The notes: generated by a model not told the origin, from the sequence alone. A stretch of 27,643 nt of DNA from Priapulus caudatus (GCF_000485595.1 NW_014577952.1:19583-47225); one strand, 5' to 3'; counted from the first letter of the stretch, positions 8,674 to 19,120 are shown. Made by a program: numbers and translations.

Positions 8674-10400
8674 TTGTATCGCTCTGCGGCTCTTGTTCTC
8701 TTCATTCTCTTCCTATCTTTTCCTGTTCTCTCTCTCATCTCTCTGCTATTATCTGTTACTATATCTTCTCTCATACTCTCTCTCTTAATTCTTTTTCTCA
8801 CTCTCTCTCTTCTCTCTCCTCCTCTTCTCTCTTCTCTTCTTCTCTTTCTTTATGTTCTTCTTCTGTCTCTTTCTTTCTCTTTAACTCCTTTCTTCCCTGT
8901 CGTTGCGGTTTTTCTCTCCTCTCTTTCTTCTCTTCCTTCTCTCCTTTTCAATTCTCTTCTCTTCTCTTTTCTCTTTTTCTTCTCACTTTTCTCCTCCTCC
9001 CTTGCGTTTTCTCTGGCGTTCGGTCTGCTCGGTCTCGTTTTTCGTCTCTCGTTCTCTCTCTTCAATCACCTCTTGTTCTCTGCTCTGCGTGCCGGCCCTC
9101 CCTCGTCCTCTCGTGCACTGCTTTCCTCATCTCTCTCTCTGCTCTGTGTCTCTGCTTTGCTCTCTCGGCTCTCTTCTCTCCCCCTACCCTTTCTCTCTCT
9201 ACTCTCAACTCATCTCCTCTCTCTCTAACTTTTTTTCTTCTTCCTCCTCTCTCTCTGCTCTCGGGCTCTGGCTCTCTCTGCGCTCTCTGTAGTTTTCTTC
9301 TTCTCTTGCTTCTCGTCATCTCTCTCTCTCTCTCTCCTCTCTCTCTCATCTCTGGCCGCGCGTGCTCCTCCTAATTCTCACTTTCGCTCTCTCTCTGCTT
9401 CTCTTCTCATCGCGTTTTCTCTTCTCCTTTCTTCCGTGCGTTTTGACGTTTTATTGGTGTCTGTTTGGCTTTGCTTCGTTTCTTCTTTACACTTTGCTCT
9501 CTCTTTGGCCTACCTCCCTCTCTCTTCTCTGTCCTCTTCCTTGTTTTTCTTTTTTTTTCTCTGCCCCCACTCTCTTTACTGGGTTTTGCACTGACTTTTT
9601 CTCATGTGGCTCTTTTTGAGTCTTTCCTTCTTCCACTCCCAGCCCTCTGCGCCCCTCATGTCTCGTCTCTCTCCTCTCACCTTGGTTTTCTCTTCACTTT
9701 GCCATCACACCCCCTAACATACCTTTCTACTCAGCTCAGTTTTTGTTTGGTTTATTTCCCTTTTTTTCTGGGTTCTTCTTATTCTTTTGATTACACCCCT
9801 ATCTTTTGTGTAGCCTCTCCTATTTGTTTTCCGGTCCCTTCGCCCCCGCTATCTCTCATCCTCTCTTTTGCTCAATCCTCTCACGTCCTCCTTCCTCTCT
9901 CCTGCTCTCTTCGGTGTCTCTCTTTATTCTCTCTTTCTCTCTCTCTCGCCTTCTCTCTTTCTTGTCGGTCGCTCTCTGAGGGCTTCGCTCGCGCCGCTTC
10001 TCGCTTTCTCTCTCTCTCTCTTCTCCGTTCTCTCGCTGGCCTTCTCTCTTCTCTCTCTTCTCTCTCTCTCTCTAACTCTCCTCCTCTCTCGGCTCTCCTC
10101 CTCTCTCTCCTCTCTGCCGTGTTCTCGACTCTCCTCTCTCTCTTCTCTCTCTCTGCTCTCTCTCATGTCTCTCGCCTCCTCCCTCTTTCTTCTCTCTCTG
10201 CTCTGATTTTGTGTTCTCTGTGTGGGTTTCCCTGTCTTCGTTCTGCTCTATTCATCTGTCGTTTCCGATGGTTTTTCTGTGTGTCTCTATTTCCGCATTG
10301 TGTTCGCCTCTTTTCCGCTTTCGCTCTTTGCTCTCGGGCTCTTCGCTCCTCCCCGCTCTGTTATTTTCTCTCTATTTCTTTCTTCTCTTACATTGCGAAG
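8674..10400. repeat. 1.7-kb polypyrimidine (CT-rich) tract
   Basis: The plus strand is almost entirely C and T, with (CT)n, (TTCT)n and (TCC)n runs broken irregularly, and purines are rare across the whole interval. Several long frames over it on both strands (plus-strand Leu/Ser/Phe-rich up to 325 codons, minus-strand Arg/Glu-rich) are products of the base composition and should not be called genes. It lies inside the intron between PLB1 exons H and I. Confidence 0.95.
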
Positions 10401-10539
10401 GCCAATTTCTGGCAAATAAGTGTGTTGGGCCAGGTCTGCTAATTCTGGAGTGTTGTCATGTCTTGGTCTAGTCCTGGTGATTCTCCTATGCACATGTACG
10501 ATGTTGTCCTTGGTGGCCGCTTACCCGGCAGCGATAGAA

Positions 10540-10737
10540 GAAGGTGCCATAGAGCGCTTGTCTACGGACTGTTTGGTTACATATATTTGACCCATCGATA
10601 CAACCGACACCTGGTTTTGCTCGCTGATAGGAACTCGCCACGCCAAGTGGCGCTACGTACACCGCGATGGGGACTTTCACTGCCGTTCTTACCGATACCG
10701 TTTGTTCAGAACATGACGGCGCCGCTGGTCGTGGTGG
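10540..10737 (+). CDS. PLB1: PLB1 exon I, with frameshifts (start approximate)
   Basis: No single frame carries this exon, but family blocks appear in order across shifted frames. They are a trace of Cys-x-Cys-Leu-Phe-Gly near 10550-10580, YNRHLVLLADRNSPR (about 10601-10645), then Trp-Arg-Tyr-Val-His-Arg-Asp-Gly-Asp-Phe near 10648-10677, Ala-Val-Leu near 10682-10690, and PFVQNMTAPLVVV up to a GG|GTATAC donor. PLB1 relatives have Ser-Gly-Arg-Tyr-x-x-x-x-Asp-Phe-x-Val-Val-x-Gln-Pro-Phe at this place. At least two or three single-base indels would be needed to explain the shifts. Whether they are in the organism or only in the assembly cannot be told from this sequence. Confidence 0.65.
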
Positions 10738-10845
10738 GTATACCTAGTTCCTACTCTGCTACCTTCTCCAAACCGTACCCTCGTTGAGGGGGAGATTGGC
10801 ATTAACGCCTTGTAACTAACACTAACTCTAACATGTGTGTTTAAG

Positions 10846-10987
10846 ATCGACGGAAAGATCAAGTACGATATGGATTCTTTGGTGTGCACCTGGTATTTGG
10901 CTTTCACTCAGCGGACTACATCGCCGACTCCTCTCCGCACACCAAGCTCACTCTCGGAAAACCATGGGCCCCTACTTTTATCTCCAG
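10846..10987 (+). CDS. PLB1: PLB1 exon J, with frameshifts: expected Asp/His catalytic block
   Basis: After an AG acceptor (TGTTTAAG) come Ile-Asp-Gly-Lys and Tyr-Asp-Met-Asp, then a stretch at about 10877-10920 reading Phe-Gly-Val-His-Leu-Val-Phe-Gly-Phe-His-Ser-Ala-Asp in one frame. Relatives have Phe-Phe-x-x-Asp-x-Phe-His-Phe-Ser at this place, which supplies the catalytic Asp and His. A second frame gives Arg-Lys-Thr-Met-Gly-Pro near 10955-10972, where relatives have Leu-Trp-x-x-Met-x-x-Pro. The order and spacing fit, but the match is loose and the exact frame cannot be fixed. TCTCCAGTACGT at 10981 may be a damaged CAG|GTACGT donor. Confidence 0.45.
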
Positions 10988-10989
10988 TA

Positions 10990-13900
10990 CGTCCCTCAGC
11001 TCCACCCATGCGCTGACGCCCTGCCATCCACTACTCCTCGACGGTCCCACATCGCTGACGTCTGCGAGACTACCCCAGTTCCTTACTATCCGCGTCGCCA
11101 CGTTTTACTCCACCACTTACCGTCCACCCATCCGCCTGAGTGCCGACGTCTTACTACGCGCCAGGTCACCACGCGTGCACTCGGCACTCCATACCTTCCC
11201 CAGTCACGCATCGTTCTGGCCGCTCGGCGCACTCCCGCATCCATCCCAGTCACCCCATCAGTGAGTCGCATCACACCCTCGTCACCCATAGAGTGCCGCC
11301 TGGCCACTCATACTCCCAGATCACTATAGTGATTGCCATCATCATCTCCAGCTCTCCTGGCACTGTCTGAGCTTGCACCTTCCATCAGCCAGTCACCACT
11401 GATGACCCTGCCATAATACCTAGTCACCCATGGTGATTGCCATCATCACCCTTAGTCACCGACTCCGCCGCTGCAGCTTGTTCATTCATACCCCAGCCGT
11501 CACCCGCTCTCCTCACTACGCTCGCACGGCCTAGCACCTGCCCACTACCCCTCAGTGCCACCAGTCGTCGCAGTGCCACTCCAGCCCAGTCAACCATTGA
11601 TCGCGAGTGTCATCATAACCCAGTCATCATACCGTGCACGTGCATGCATCACCCTAGGTCCCCATACGTGATGTGCATCCATTACCCTCAGCTCACCAAC
11701 TGCGTCGAGTCGCACTCATACCACGTCACATTCCATGTGAGTCGCATCATACCTAGCTCCCATAGTCGCAGCTGCACCATAAGAGCCGAGCTCCATCATC
11801 ACGCATAGTTGCTAGTGCCCTCCTACTACTCTCACGATCCAGTGCAGGTCGGCTCAGGCTCCATCCCAGCGCCACATATGCTCCGCAGCCTGCATCCCAT
11901 CCACCCTCAGTCAACGCCACTGGTGACGTGCCACATACCAGGTCCATGCACGCGGACCGCGCCTCCGCACTCGGTCGCGGCGCCTCGCGCCGCGCGCCCG
12001 GCCGGCGCCGGTCGCCTCGCCTCTCTCTCCTCGCCTCCCCCGCCTTTCTTTCCACCGGCCCCTCTCTCCCCTTCTCCCCGCCCCTATCACGTTGAGTCGT
12101 ACCTCTATACCTACCGTCCACATCACGGTTCGCCGCTCGCCATCACCCTCACCTCACCCCCACCTCAAGATCGATCCATTGAAGAAAGTGCCATTTCATA
12201 CGATAGTCAGTCAATGGTGCAGATGAGCACGTCGATTACCCAGTCAGGCGTCAGGGTGTGATGGGTTGTGCATCCATGTACCCTCTAGTCTATTCTGTAC
12301 GGTGAGGTGCCATCATAGCCCTCTGTCCTCCCATCGCGAATCGAAAGCGGCTCATCATACGCACGTGCAGGACACAATGTGAGTGGTCATCCATACGCTA
12401 TTGCTGTATCTCTATGGTTGTAGGTGCGCTTGCTATAGGGGCCGCGAGTTTCTTCTCGATTGGGTTTAGATGTTAGGCTCATATACTCGCAGTCACTCAT
12501 GGTTTGATGTTGCCAGTCATACCGTAACGCTAGCCACCCATAGGTGAGCCCATTGTCATCATTAAGCCGTATGGTTTTCCCCTATGGGTGATATCTTCTT
12601 GGTGCATTGCATATCCTCGATCACACCTCCGTGAGTGCAATCTATACCCCCAGTCACGCGGTGGTAGAGTGCATCATACGTTAGTGCGACCATGGGTTGA
12701 GTGCAGTCATAGCCCAGTCTATTGCGAACATCGGCTGAGGTGCGCAGGTGCCTATAACCCTCTTCATGCTCTCCACCCTTTACTGCGCGTGAGATGGCAT
12801 CATGACCAGGTCACTCCCAGAGCATGGTGCAGTGCCCTCATCACGCTCGCACGCGTTCGTACCATTGGTGCTGAGTGCCCGACACTCTATTACCGTCACC
12901 TAGTGGCTGGAGTGCATCATAGACGCGCAGGTCCGCGACCATCTGCTGAAGTCGCCATCAATCACTTCTTCATGTTCTGACCATGGGTGAGGTGGCACCT
13001 ACCATCATTCTCACAGTCACCAGATAGCTGGCTGCGAAGTCCATCAGGCCCAGCAGCATGCACCATCTATGCTGACGTGCATCCTCCACCCAGTCACCGG
13101 CGATTTATGTTCGCTCGTGGCCAATCATATCCCCCACGTCGCGGACTCTAGTGGTAGGTTCCAGCGCTATCGAGTACTAGGTCCCACCATTGGTGAGTGC
13201 CCTTCGCACTCCAGTCACCAGTGGTGAGGCGTGCATGCATACCCTATGCACCACGGCTGCCGTGGCATCCATAGTACCCAGTTCCTTACTACAGTGATGT
13301 AGTATGCATTGCACTGTACGCATGCTCACCCATGAGATGCATCAAGTGGATTCCCTACGCCCCCTCCACATGCGCTGCGAGTCGCATCGACTCCCGTCTA
13401 CTCATTCGGTGGTAGTCGCAGTCATAGTCCTCAGGTTTGCAGCTCATTAGTGAGTGCATCATATCTCTCCGAGTCATTGCATTTGCGGTGACGTCGCCTA
13501 TACATTACCGTATGCAGCCATAGTGCAGTGCATGTGCCGTTACCCAGTCACCACGGTGTTGTTGGTGTGCATCATACCCTAGAATATCCACCAGGTGAGT
13601 GCCAACTCATACCCCAGTCCAGCTATACGTGGAGTCCATCATAGCCTTTTAGTGACCCAGTGGTCGAGGTGTGCTCATTTCATACGCTCTAGGTCACCTC
13701 TATTATTGATTTGTGCCAATCATGACCGCCTCAGCGTCTTATCCGGAGGGCGAGTCGCACGATGCGCATCTATTGACAACCAGCTCCCCCCATGGTCACC
13801 GCATCAGGGGGGAGTAGTCGCGAGCCTCGTATCCCTGAGCTGCGACGCCACTGAGGTTGATGGGGGTGGGTCACGTCAGTCTCCCAGGATCATCATCTAC

Positions 13901-14340
13901 TCATCCGGCGTGGAGAATTGAACAGAGAAGTCAGTACGAGTGTTCGTTCCGGCAGGGTCGAGACCATGGGAAGTGCTCATGTCCGATTCTACCTTCCCAG
14001 TTCCACCAGTAGTTGGGGATTTGCCTGCCGATTACTAAGTATACGCCGCAGGCGCTCGGACCAGTGGTGAGGGTGCCATGGATTCACGTAGCGGGCTTCA
14101 GTTTTGGGGGTGGGCAGCGGTCTACGGGTGCGGAGTGCATCGATAGCCCGAGCCGCACTTTACCACCCAGACGGTGTGAGCCTGTTGCAGCCTCATAACC
14201 CCAGTCACCCGAACTGGTGTGAGGTTGCAGGGTTCTTACTGATGCTCCTCGAGTTTTGTGCAGCGGGCCCACTGAGTGAGTGGCATCATACCCGCGGCAG
14301 TCCACCCATCGGTTTGAGATATGCAACTGAGTTGGAGGCG
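10990..14340. repeat. Degenerate ~30-bp minisatellite, about 3.3 kb
   Basis: Words such as CAGTCACC, GTGAGTGC and CATCATACCC recur in that order about every 29-32 bases through the interval. My rough consensus is CAGTCACCAGTGGTGAGTGC followed by ATCATACCC. The clearest units are around 11391-11460 and 13540-13640. The middle of the unit (CACCAGTGGTG) is self-complementary. Units vary in both length and sequence, so perhaps a hundred are present but none is exact. Open frames over it are chance. Confidence 0.85.
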
Positions 14341-14377
14341 CGTCGTGTTTTATTAGGAGTGTATGTTACACCCTGAT

Positions 14378-15520
14378 GTTTTTATAACGCGATGTTTTTC
14401 CTGGATTGATCCCCTCAGGCTTCTACCGGCCACGCCCGAAAGCGATAAGGACCCTACCGCTCACCCCCATCGATTAGAACATCGCGCTCCGACCGCTCGA
14501 CTTGCCGGGGGGCCGTATGTTTTGTTGGGCGAGTGGAGATTGCCGACTGATCCGGTGAGTAATCACTCCTGCTATCGAATGTTGAGTTTAATGCACGTGA
14601 CTTCGTACTGGAACGGGACTCGAGTCATGTAACCGGTGGCATCCTCTGTACTCGTGGATAAGCGGATCGCCAACCAGGGCAAGTATATGTCGTATTTCGT
14701 ACGTTAAATTGCGGGTCGGTGTCTGACGGGGGGACTGTGCGTCTGTTCGAATTATTTTTTTGTGGGGCGGGGGTGCCCCGGTCTTCTGACGCCACCAGCG
14801 GAGGCCATGGTCTGTTGCAACGCACCGGAAGTAGGCGGACGGCGAGAAACGGGAGGTGCGACGAGGTCGATGCTGGCCGCGGCGGCAGCAGGGCACAGCA
14901 GGTGCGCCACCGCGGGCGGGACCACGCGAGCGGAAAATCCGTCGGATCCGCAGAACGGGACGGCTGATGGCTGCCCACGCGGTCGCGCCTACATCCATGC
15001 TCGGCGCCGGTTCTGATTACCAGCGGGCAGAGCGGCCAGGGTGCCAGGACGCTCACTATCCGTGCAACGCGATCGTTGGCTAAGGCGGCACCGGCAGCTG
15101 CTCGAGGATGGTGACGATCCGGCAACCTGCCCATAAATGGCGTGGGCATGGCCACGCGACCGAGTCCTCACGCTGACGTGGTGTTCAGGCGCCTCGCACC
15201 GGCCGCAGGCCGCGCCACCCCGGCTGCTGCTGCAGCCACAAACGCGGCTGGAGGCGTGGAGCAGTGGCGCATCGCGAAAGCAGTCGCAGAGGTCGAACGT
15301 TGTGGTTCGGGTTTCTCGCTAGGTGACATCCCGCGTGTGCTTCAAGGTCTCTCTATCACAATCCTTCGCGCCTGAACGGTATAAACAGTAGAGTGGCCGC
15401 GCCCGATCCTTCCGAGTAATCGCGGAATCGTGACTGTCTTATGGAGGCAGCGCAGTTTTGAGCCTTCTTATATTCGCTTGAGGTGCGCTACATGTGATGG
15501 TCAGAGTGCAGTGGCTACTC
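14378..15520. repeat. Duplicated block, right copy (noisy)
   Basis: This is the degraded counterpart of 3004-3828, same strand. It is about 320 bp longer, mostly through scattered insertions. The exon A equivalent, its donor, the intron start and the GC-rich frame with its Leu-Glu-Ala-Trp and Gln-Ser-Gln-Arg-Ser-Asn-Val-Val end can all be traced. Similarity stops at about 15520, and I found no counterpart of exon B or later PLB1 exons after it. Confidence 0.85.
14419..14554 (+). pseudogene. Copy of exon A (A-prime)
   Basis: It is bounded by CCCCTCAG and TCCG|GTGAGT, both matching exon A's splice sites. The words AAGCGATAAGGACCC and CTGATCCG align to exon A, but about 70 extra bases lie between them. 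It could be the end-of-unit exon of this lipase unit, a non-functional duplicate, or an assembly copy of exon A. The frame reads through 14399-14558 without resemblance to known lipase linkers. Confidence 0.35.
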
Positions 15521-16850
15521 ACCACGTATGTACCATGCAGACATATACTGAGTAGTGATTATATTAATAATCAGTATATACCTTATCACTATCTATACAC
15601 TATGTTCCATCGCCAGTAGCTATATATGACTTATATGCGGAGGCCGAAAGAATGCGCATGGCTCAAGAAAGTAGGAATGATGAAACTACTTACTAACGAC
15701 TCGTGTGATTGAATGATGTGAATCTTGAACGAGCCCGGCCCTTGAAGTTAGATCAAATACCGCGTATCACGAGTGCGGAATACGCCCATCTGGTTTGAAT
15801 GTATACGTGAAGTATTACTCCGTGTCATTCGGGTGTTAACAAGGATAGCTGTCGGTGATAATAGTGACGCGTTTGGTGATCATATTTAGCTGCGTGCTAT
15901 TGGAATGCGACGGGGTGGCCGCCAGGTCGGAAAGCCAGCAAGCTAGAAGCGAGCAGAGCACGAGGTCTCCATGAGTTCGCCCAAAATAACCGCGCACGGG
16001 AGTCAACGTATGGTGTGAGCAGCACCGCCAAACTGTCACGTACTCAATATCGGAGATCGACCGCGCGCTGGTTGCCGATCTGGATCATGACTAACAGGCG
16101 CCCGCGCCACCAGACTGGCTGGCGGCGGCTAGGGTGGCCCCTAGGTACACTCCGGGGCGTCGGAGGATGGGTGGTCGACCGACGGAATTGTCTCCGTCAG
16201 CGAGATAAGTAAGCGATCACGCGATCTCATTTGAGTGCATAGGATGATGGAGAAGTTGAGGTTAGGAGCTCTTTGAGTCTGACCGCTTGAGGACGGCGGG
16301 GACCCACGGCAATCGCTGGTGGCACTCAGTAGTAAGATACGTAGAACAGAAGCGATTACCTGCTGTGCGAGCAGAATTTGTTATAGATGCTTGGTTTCAG
16401 ACGGAATGCGTTGCAGTCTCCTCTGTCAGGGAGCGTTTCACTATACTATGCGAACAGTAATTTTGTATATTTCTTTAATTGAAGAATCCGTGTGGTAGTA
16501 GACACACTATTTAATGATATTTTACAGTTTTGTTAGCAAGTGAATATGTCACCTGTTTGGAAACGTATTAGGAAGTCAAACTGTACCAGGCAAGTGGAGT
16601 CTTGATTTATAAAGTAGTGGATGCAAAGTGTCATAATTATCCAATGAGGACTATCTATGTTTCTTTCTAATGATGAAGCACGATGTGAGAATAGGGCCAG
16701 AACAGATATGTGCAATAAGTGATTGGTATATCTCATTTAAATGTATCTGGGTGTATGGCCGACGCGGTTTGCGGCGGCTATTGCGTGTGCACTCAGTGTT
16801 GTGGTAACATTGCAGTTACTCTCAGGATTAATCGTATAGAACCGAGGTTG
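15520..16850. other. Unassigned DNA
   Basis: No gene, RNA gene or repeat was recognised. Frames are under 70 codons and lack conserved motifs. Confidence 0.5.
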
Positions 16851-17055
16851 GGTATAAAGTAATTACTACTATTCCTCCTACCCGTCAACGGGCGGAATGC
16901 TTTTCCTTCTGGGTTGGGAGGTAGGTGGGCGGCGGGAGGCGCATGCGAATTCATAGTGGATGGTAATATTCGATGCGCGCTGTGTGCTGTGTTGGAGGGG
17001 GGCGGCCGTGCGTGTGTTCGATGCAGTGCGCGATGGATGTACTGGGTTGTGTGCA

Positions 17056-17080
17056 TGTGTGTGTGTGTGTGTGTGTGCGC
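17056..17080. repeat. (TG)n microsatellite
   Basis: A short GTGTGTGTG run. The minus-strand frame 16793-17092 with a His-Thr repeat start is a reading of it. Confidence 0.9.
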
Positions 17081-17109
17081 GCTTGCGTACATGGTGTTTA
17101 ATTCAGTGT

Positions 17110-17325
17110 GAGTAATACTTAGTTAGGCTCGATCGTCACAGATCAGATTTCAGGGATGAATAAGATCCACCGGTGATAATGTAAAAGACATTTCGCCACG
17201 CTGCTGGAGACTGCACAAGAAATGTCATTATATATGTCATCTTATATCTATTACTATTATGTATGCGTATATATACATTATAATCTTCGCCGCATAAGTA
17301 TTCGTTATGTCACAGCATCGTGATA
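17110..17325. repeat. Tandem duplication, left copy
   Basis: Aligns with 17608-17955 in the same orientation. Shared words in order include CTTAGTTAG, GTCACAGATCA, CACGCTG, GAGACTGCACAA, GAAATG, GCC(G/A)CATAAGTATT, GTTATGTCACA and CATCGTGATATAT. The spacing of about 500 bp suggests two units of a larger tandem repeat. Confidence 0.8.
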
Positions 17326-17607
17326 TATTGGTTGTAAATACGGGTCTCCTGATTCATCCGCGTGGAGTCAAGTATGTGTGAGAGCGAAACTGGCAGCTGT
17401 CCATAGACTGGAGGCGTCCGACGGGTGCGAGTGAGTTGATTAATCATCGACCACACAGATGGCGCATGCTTCATCGTGATGGTGCACAACGAAATGTCTC
17501 TCGGTCAGTGGGATACCTATACACGGGCTTCAGTAGGCGTCCTGCTGTCCAACCGTGCGTGCCTGCCGGACGTAACCCCTGGTTACGGATCCGGTATGAT
17601 CCACTCC

Positions 17608-17955
17608 GAGGTATTACCTTAGTTAGTACGGCCTGGTGTCACAGATCAAGATTCAGGCGGATTGCATATAAGATGCAACCGGTGATCATTAAATTAAAGA
17701 GATCATTTCGCACACGCTGCGGAGGAGACTGCACAAACGAAATGGTCATTTATATAGCTGCGTCATCGTTAGGTATGCTAGTGTACTAAATTATGGTATG
17801 GCGTGTATTATATTATATGACATTTATAAGGATTACGTCTCGCCACATAAGTATTAGCAGGAGGTAATATTATTATACCTGCTAATTAGGTATTAGCAGG
17901 AGGTAATAACAGCTAGCCTGGTTAGTTATGTCACACCATCGTGATATATATGACG
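17608..17955. repeat. Tandem duplication, right copy, with an inserted hairpin
   Basis: Second copy of 17110-17325. It is longer, mainly from an insertion at 17851-17920, where TATTAGCAGGAGGTAATA occurs twice and an inverted copy sits between. ATTAGCAGG at 17853-17861 pairs with CCTGCTAAT at 17878-17886. Confidence 0.8.
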
Positions 17956-18121
17956 TTGCACAAAGAACGGGTAATTTCGCTAACACTGAAGTCTGTATAT
18001 GAGAATTTCTAACGTGGGCATGTGTAGAGGATAAACCGTCTGCATGTAATCAGGTTAATTGATTGGTTTAGGGCCATTTATACGTCGGAAAGTGTAAAGC
18101 GTTCGTTCTTTCAACCAGATA

Positions 18122-18180
18122 TCTGAGACGGAGAGAGAGAGAGGGGGGAGAGCAAGGAACGAGAGGAGGAGGGAGAGAGA
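18122..18180. repeat. Short (GA)n-rich tract
   Basis: GAGAGAGAG and GGAGGGAGAGAGA runs. Purine-rich on the plus strand. Confidence 0.85.
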
Positions 18181-18309
18181 CGGAACTCTCTATAATTATA
18201 TAAATAGTATAATAATAACCAGTATCAAGCCAGTACAAAATACTGAGCATGTGTTTAGCGAGTATGATATAAATTTATGGCAAATACAAAAATTAAGAAA
18301 CGTGGGGGG

Positions 18310-18313
18310 AAAA
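18310..18313 (-). terminator. Pol III terminator of the tRNA-Asp gene
   Basis: AAAA on the plus strand gives TTTT on the tRNA strand, three bases beyond the tRNA 3' end. A run of four T is the usual pol III stop. Confidence 0.8.
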
Positions 18314-18316
18314 TTT

Positions 18317-18388
18317 CTCCCCAACGGGGAATTGAACCCCGGTCTCCCGCGTGACAGGCGGGGATACTAACCACTATACTATTGAGGA
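18317..18388 (-). tRNA. tRNA-Asp(GTC)
   Basis: Read on the minus strand, the 72-nt sequence folds as a standard tRNA. The acceptor stem pairs TCCTCAA with TTGGGGA, including one G-U pair, with discriminator G. The D arm has the AGTGGTTAGTA box-A text. The anticodon stem is CCCGC/GCGGG around the loop CTGTCAC with anticodon GTC (plus-strand 18353-18355). The T arm is CGGGG-TTCAATT-CCCCG, which is the box B promoter. There is no intron and no encoded CCA, as expected for a eukaryotic nuclear gene. It delivers aspartate to GAC and GAU codons. A pol III stop follows at once, so the gene looks functional. Confidence 0.97.
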
Positions 18389-18399
18389 TTAGATAAAGT

Positions 18400-18748
18400 C
18401 TGACGAAGAATCATGCCCCTTAGAGTATTTCATGGAATGTTCTTATGAATGACACTAATATGAATGATACTTTTTTCTTTATTACAATAAATTAAATAAG
18501 CTTTTTATCTATCATTATTTTTTTCGATTTCTTGAATTACGGAACAATAGTAAGTAATAACTAATGAGTATATCCTCAGCGAGACCCATAAATTGTAGAT
18601 GATACTTCTGAAAACACTGCCGCGTTTTACGCATGTGTCCGTAGAAATGGTGAGGTAGAGCATATTATTTTTGTGATTACCTTTACCTTTTTCTGTGGGG
18701 TCTGTTCGGTTCTTGCCGGTGAGTAATGTGTAAGCGTAGACGAAAGTA
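18400..18748. other. Unassigned AT-rich DNA upstream of the tRNA
   Basis: No second tRNA or exon was seen. Short minus-strand frames (18505-18887) are partly translations of the (TA)n run. Confidence 0.5.
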
Positions 18749-18749
18749 T

Positions 18750-18770
18750 GTATATATATATATATATAAA
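18750..18770. repeat. (TA)n microsatellite
   Basis: About ten TA units. Confidence 0.9.
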
Positions 18771-19120
18771 TGTATATGCTTCTTTTGAATTCCCGCAGTG
18801 TTGATCTTTCATTATGATCAATGTCAGGCTTGGCTCTACACACTGTACAGTGCCGTGCACTGACACTACAGAGTACAGTCTACACACGGTACACAGCTAC
18901 AGTAGGCACCGCCGGTGTAGCCCCTTCCCTACACTACACAGTATCAGAATCTGAGAATAATATTAGAATGCTTACACAGTGTGGCAGGCAACGTTGTAGT
19001 TCGTGGCACAATGAAAAATTACCCTGGGCTGCATCATAAACTTAATTTATATTCTTTAGCCAGCCAGCTAGAAATCCACATTTAAATCCCTATATTCTAT
19101 AACTAACATGACCAAATTGA

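Noticed and set aside
8598-10442. Long plus-strand frames of 258 and 325 codons rich in Leu, Ser and Phe
   Set aside because: They are readings of the CT-rich tract in three frames at once, with no domain, splice signal or normal amino-acid balance.
10835-12261. Several plus-strand Pro-Ser-His-rich frames of 120-164 codons
   Set aside because: Apart from the start at 10846-10987, which holds PLB1 exon J remnants, they read the minisatellite and a GC-rich stretch and have no family signal.
10990-14340. CRISPR array, suggested by ~30-bp repeating units
   Set aside because: Units are contiguous and degenerate with no distinct unique spacers, there are no cas genes, and the surroundings are plainly eukaryotic.
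14588-15155. Minus-strand Arg-Pro-rich frames of 136 and 176 codons
   Set aside because: They lie opposite the noisy copy of the 3004-3828 block, are GC-driven, and have no counterpart frame of similar content opposite the clean copy.
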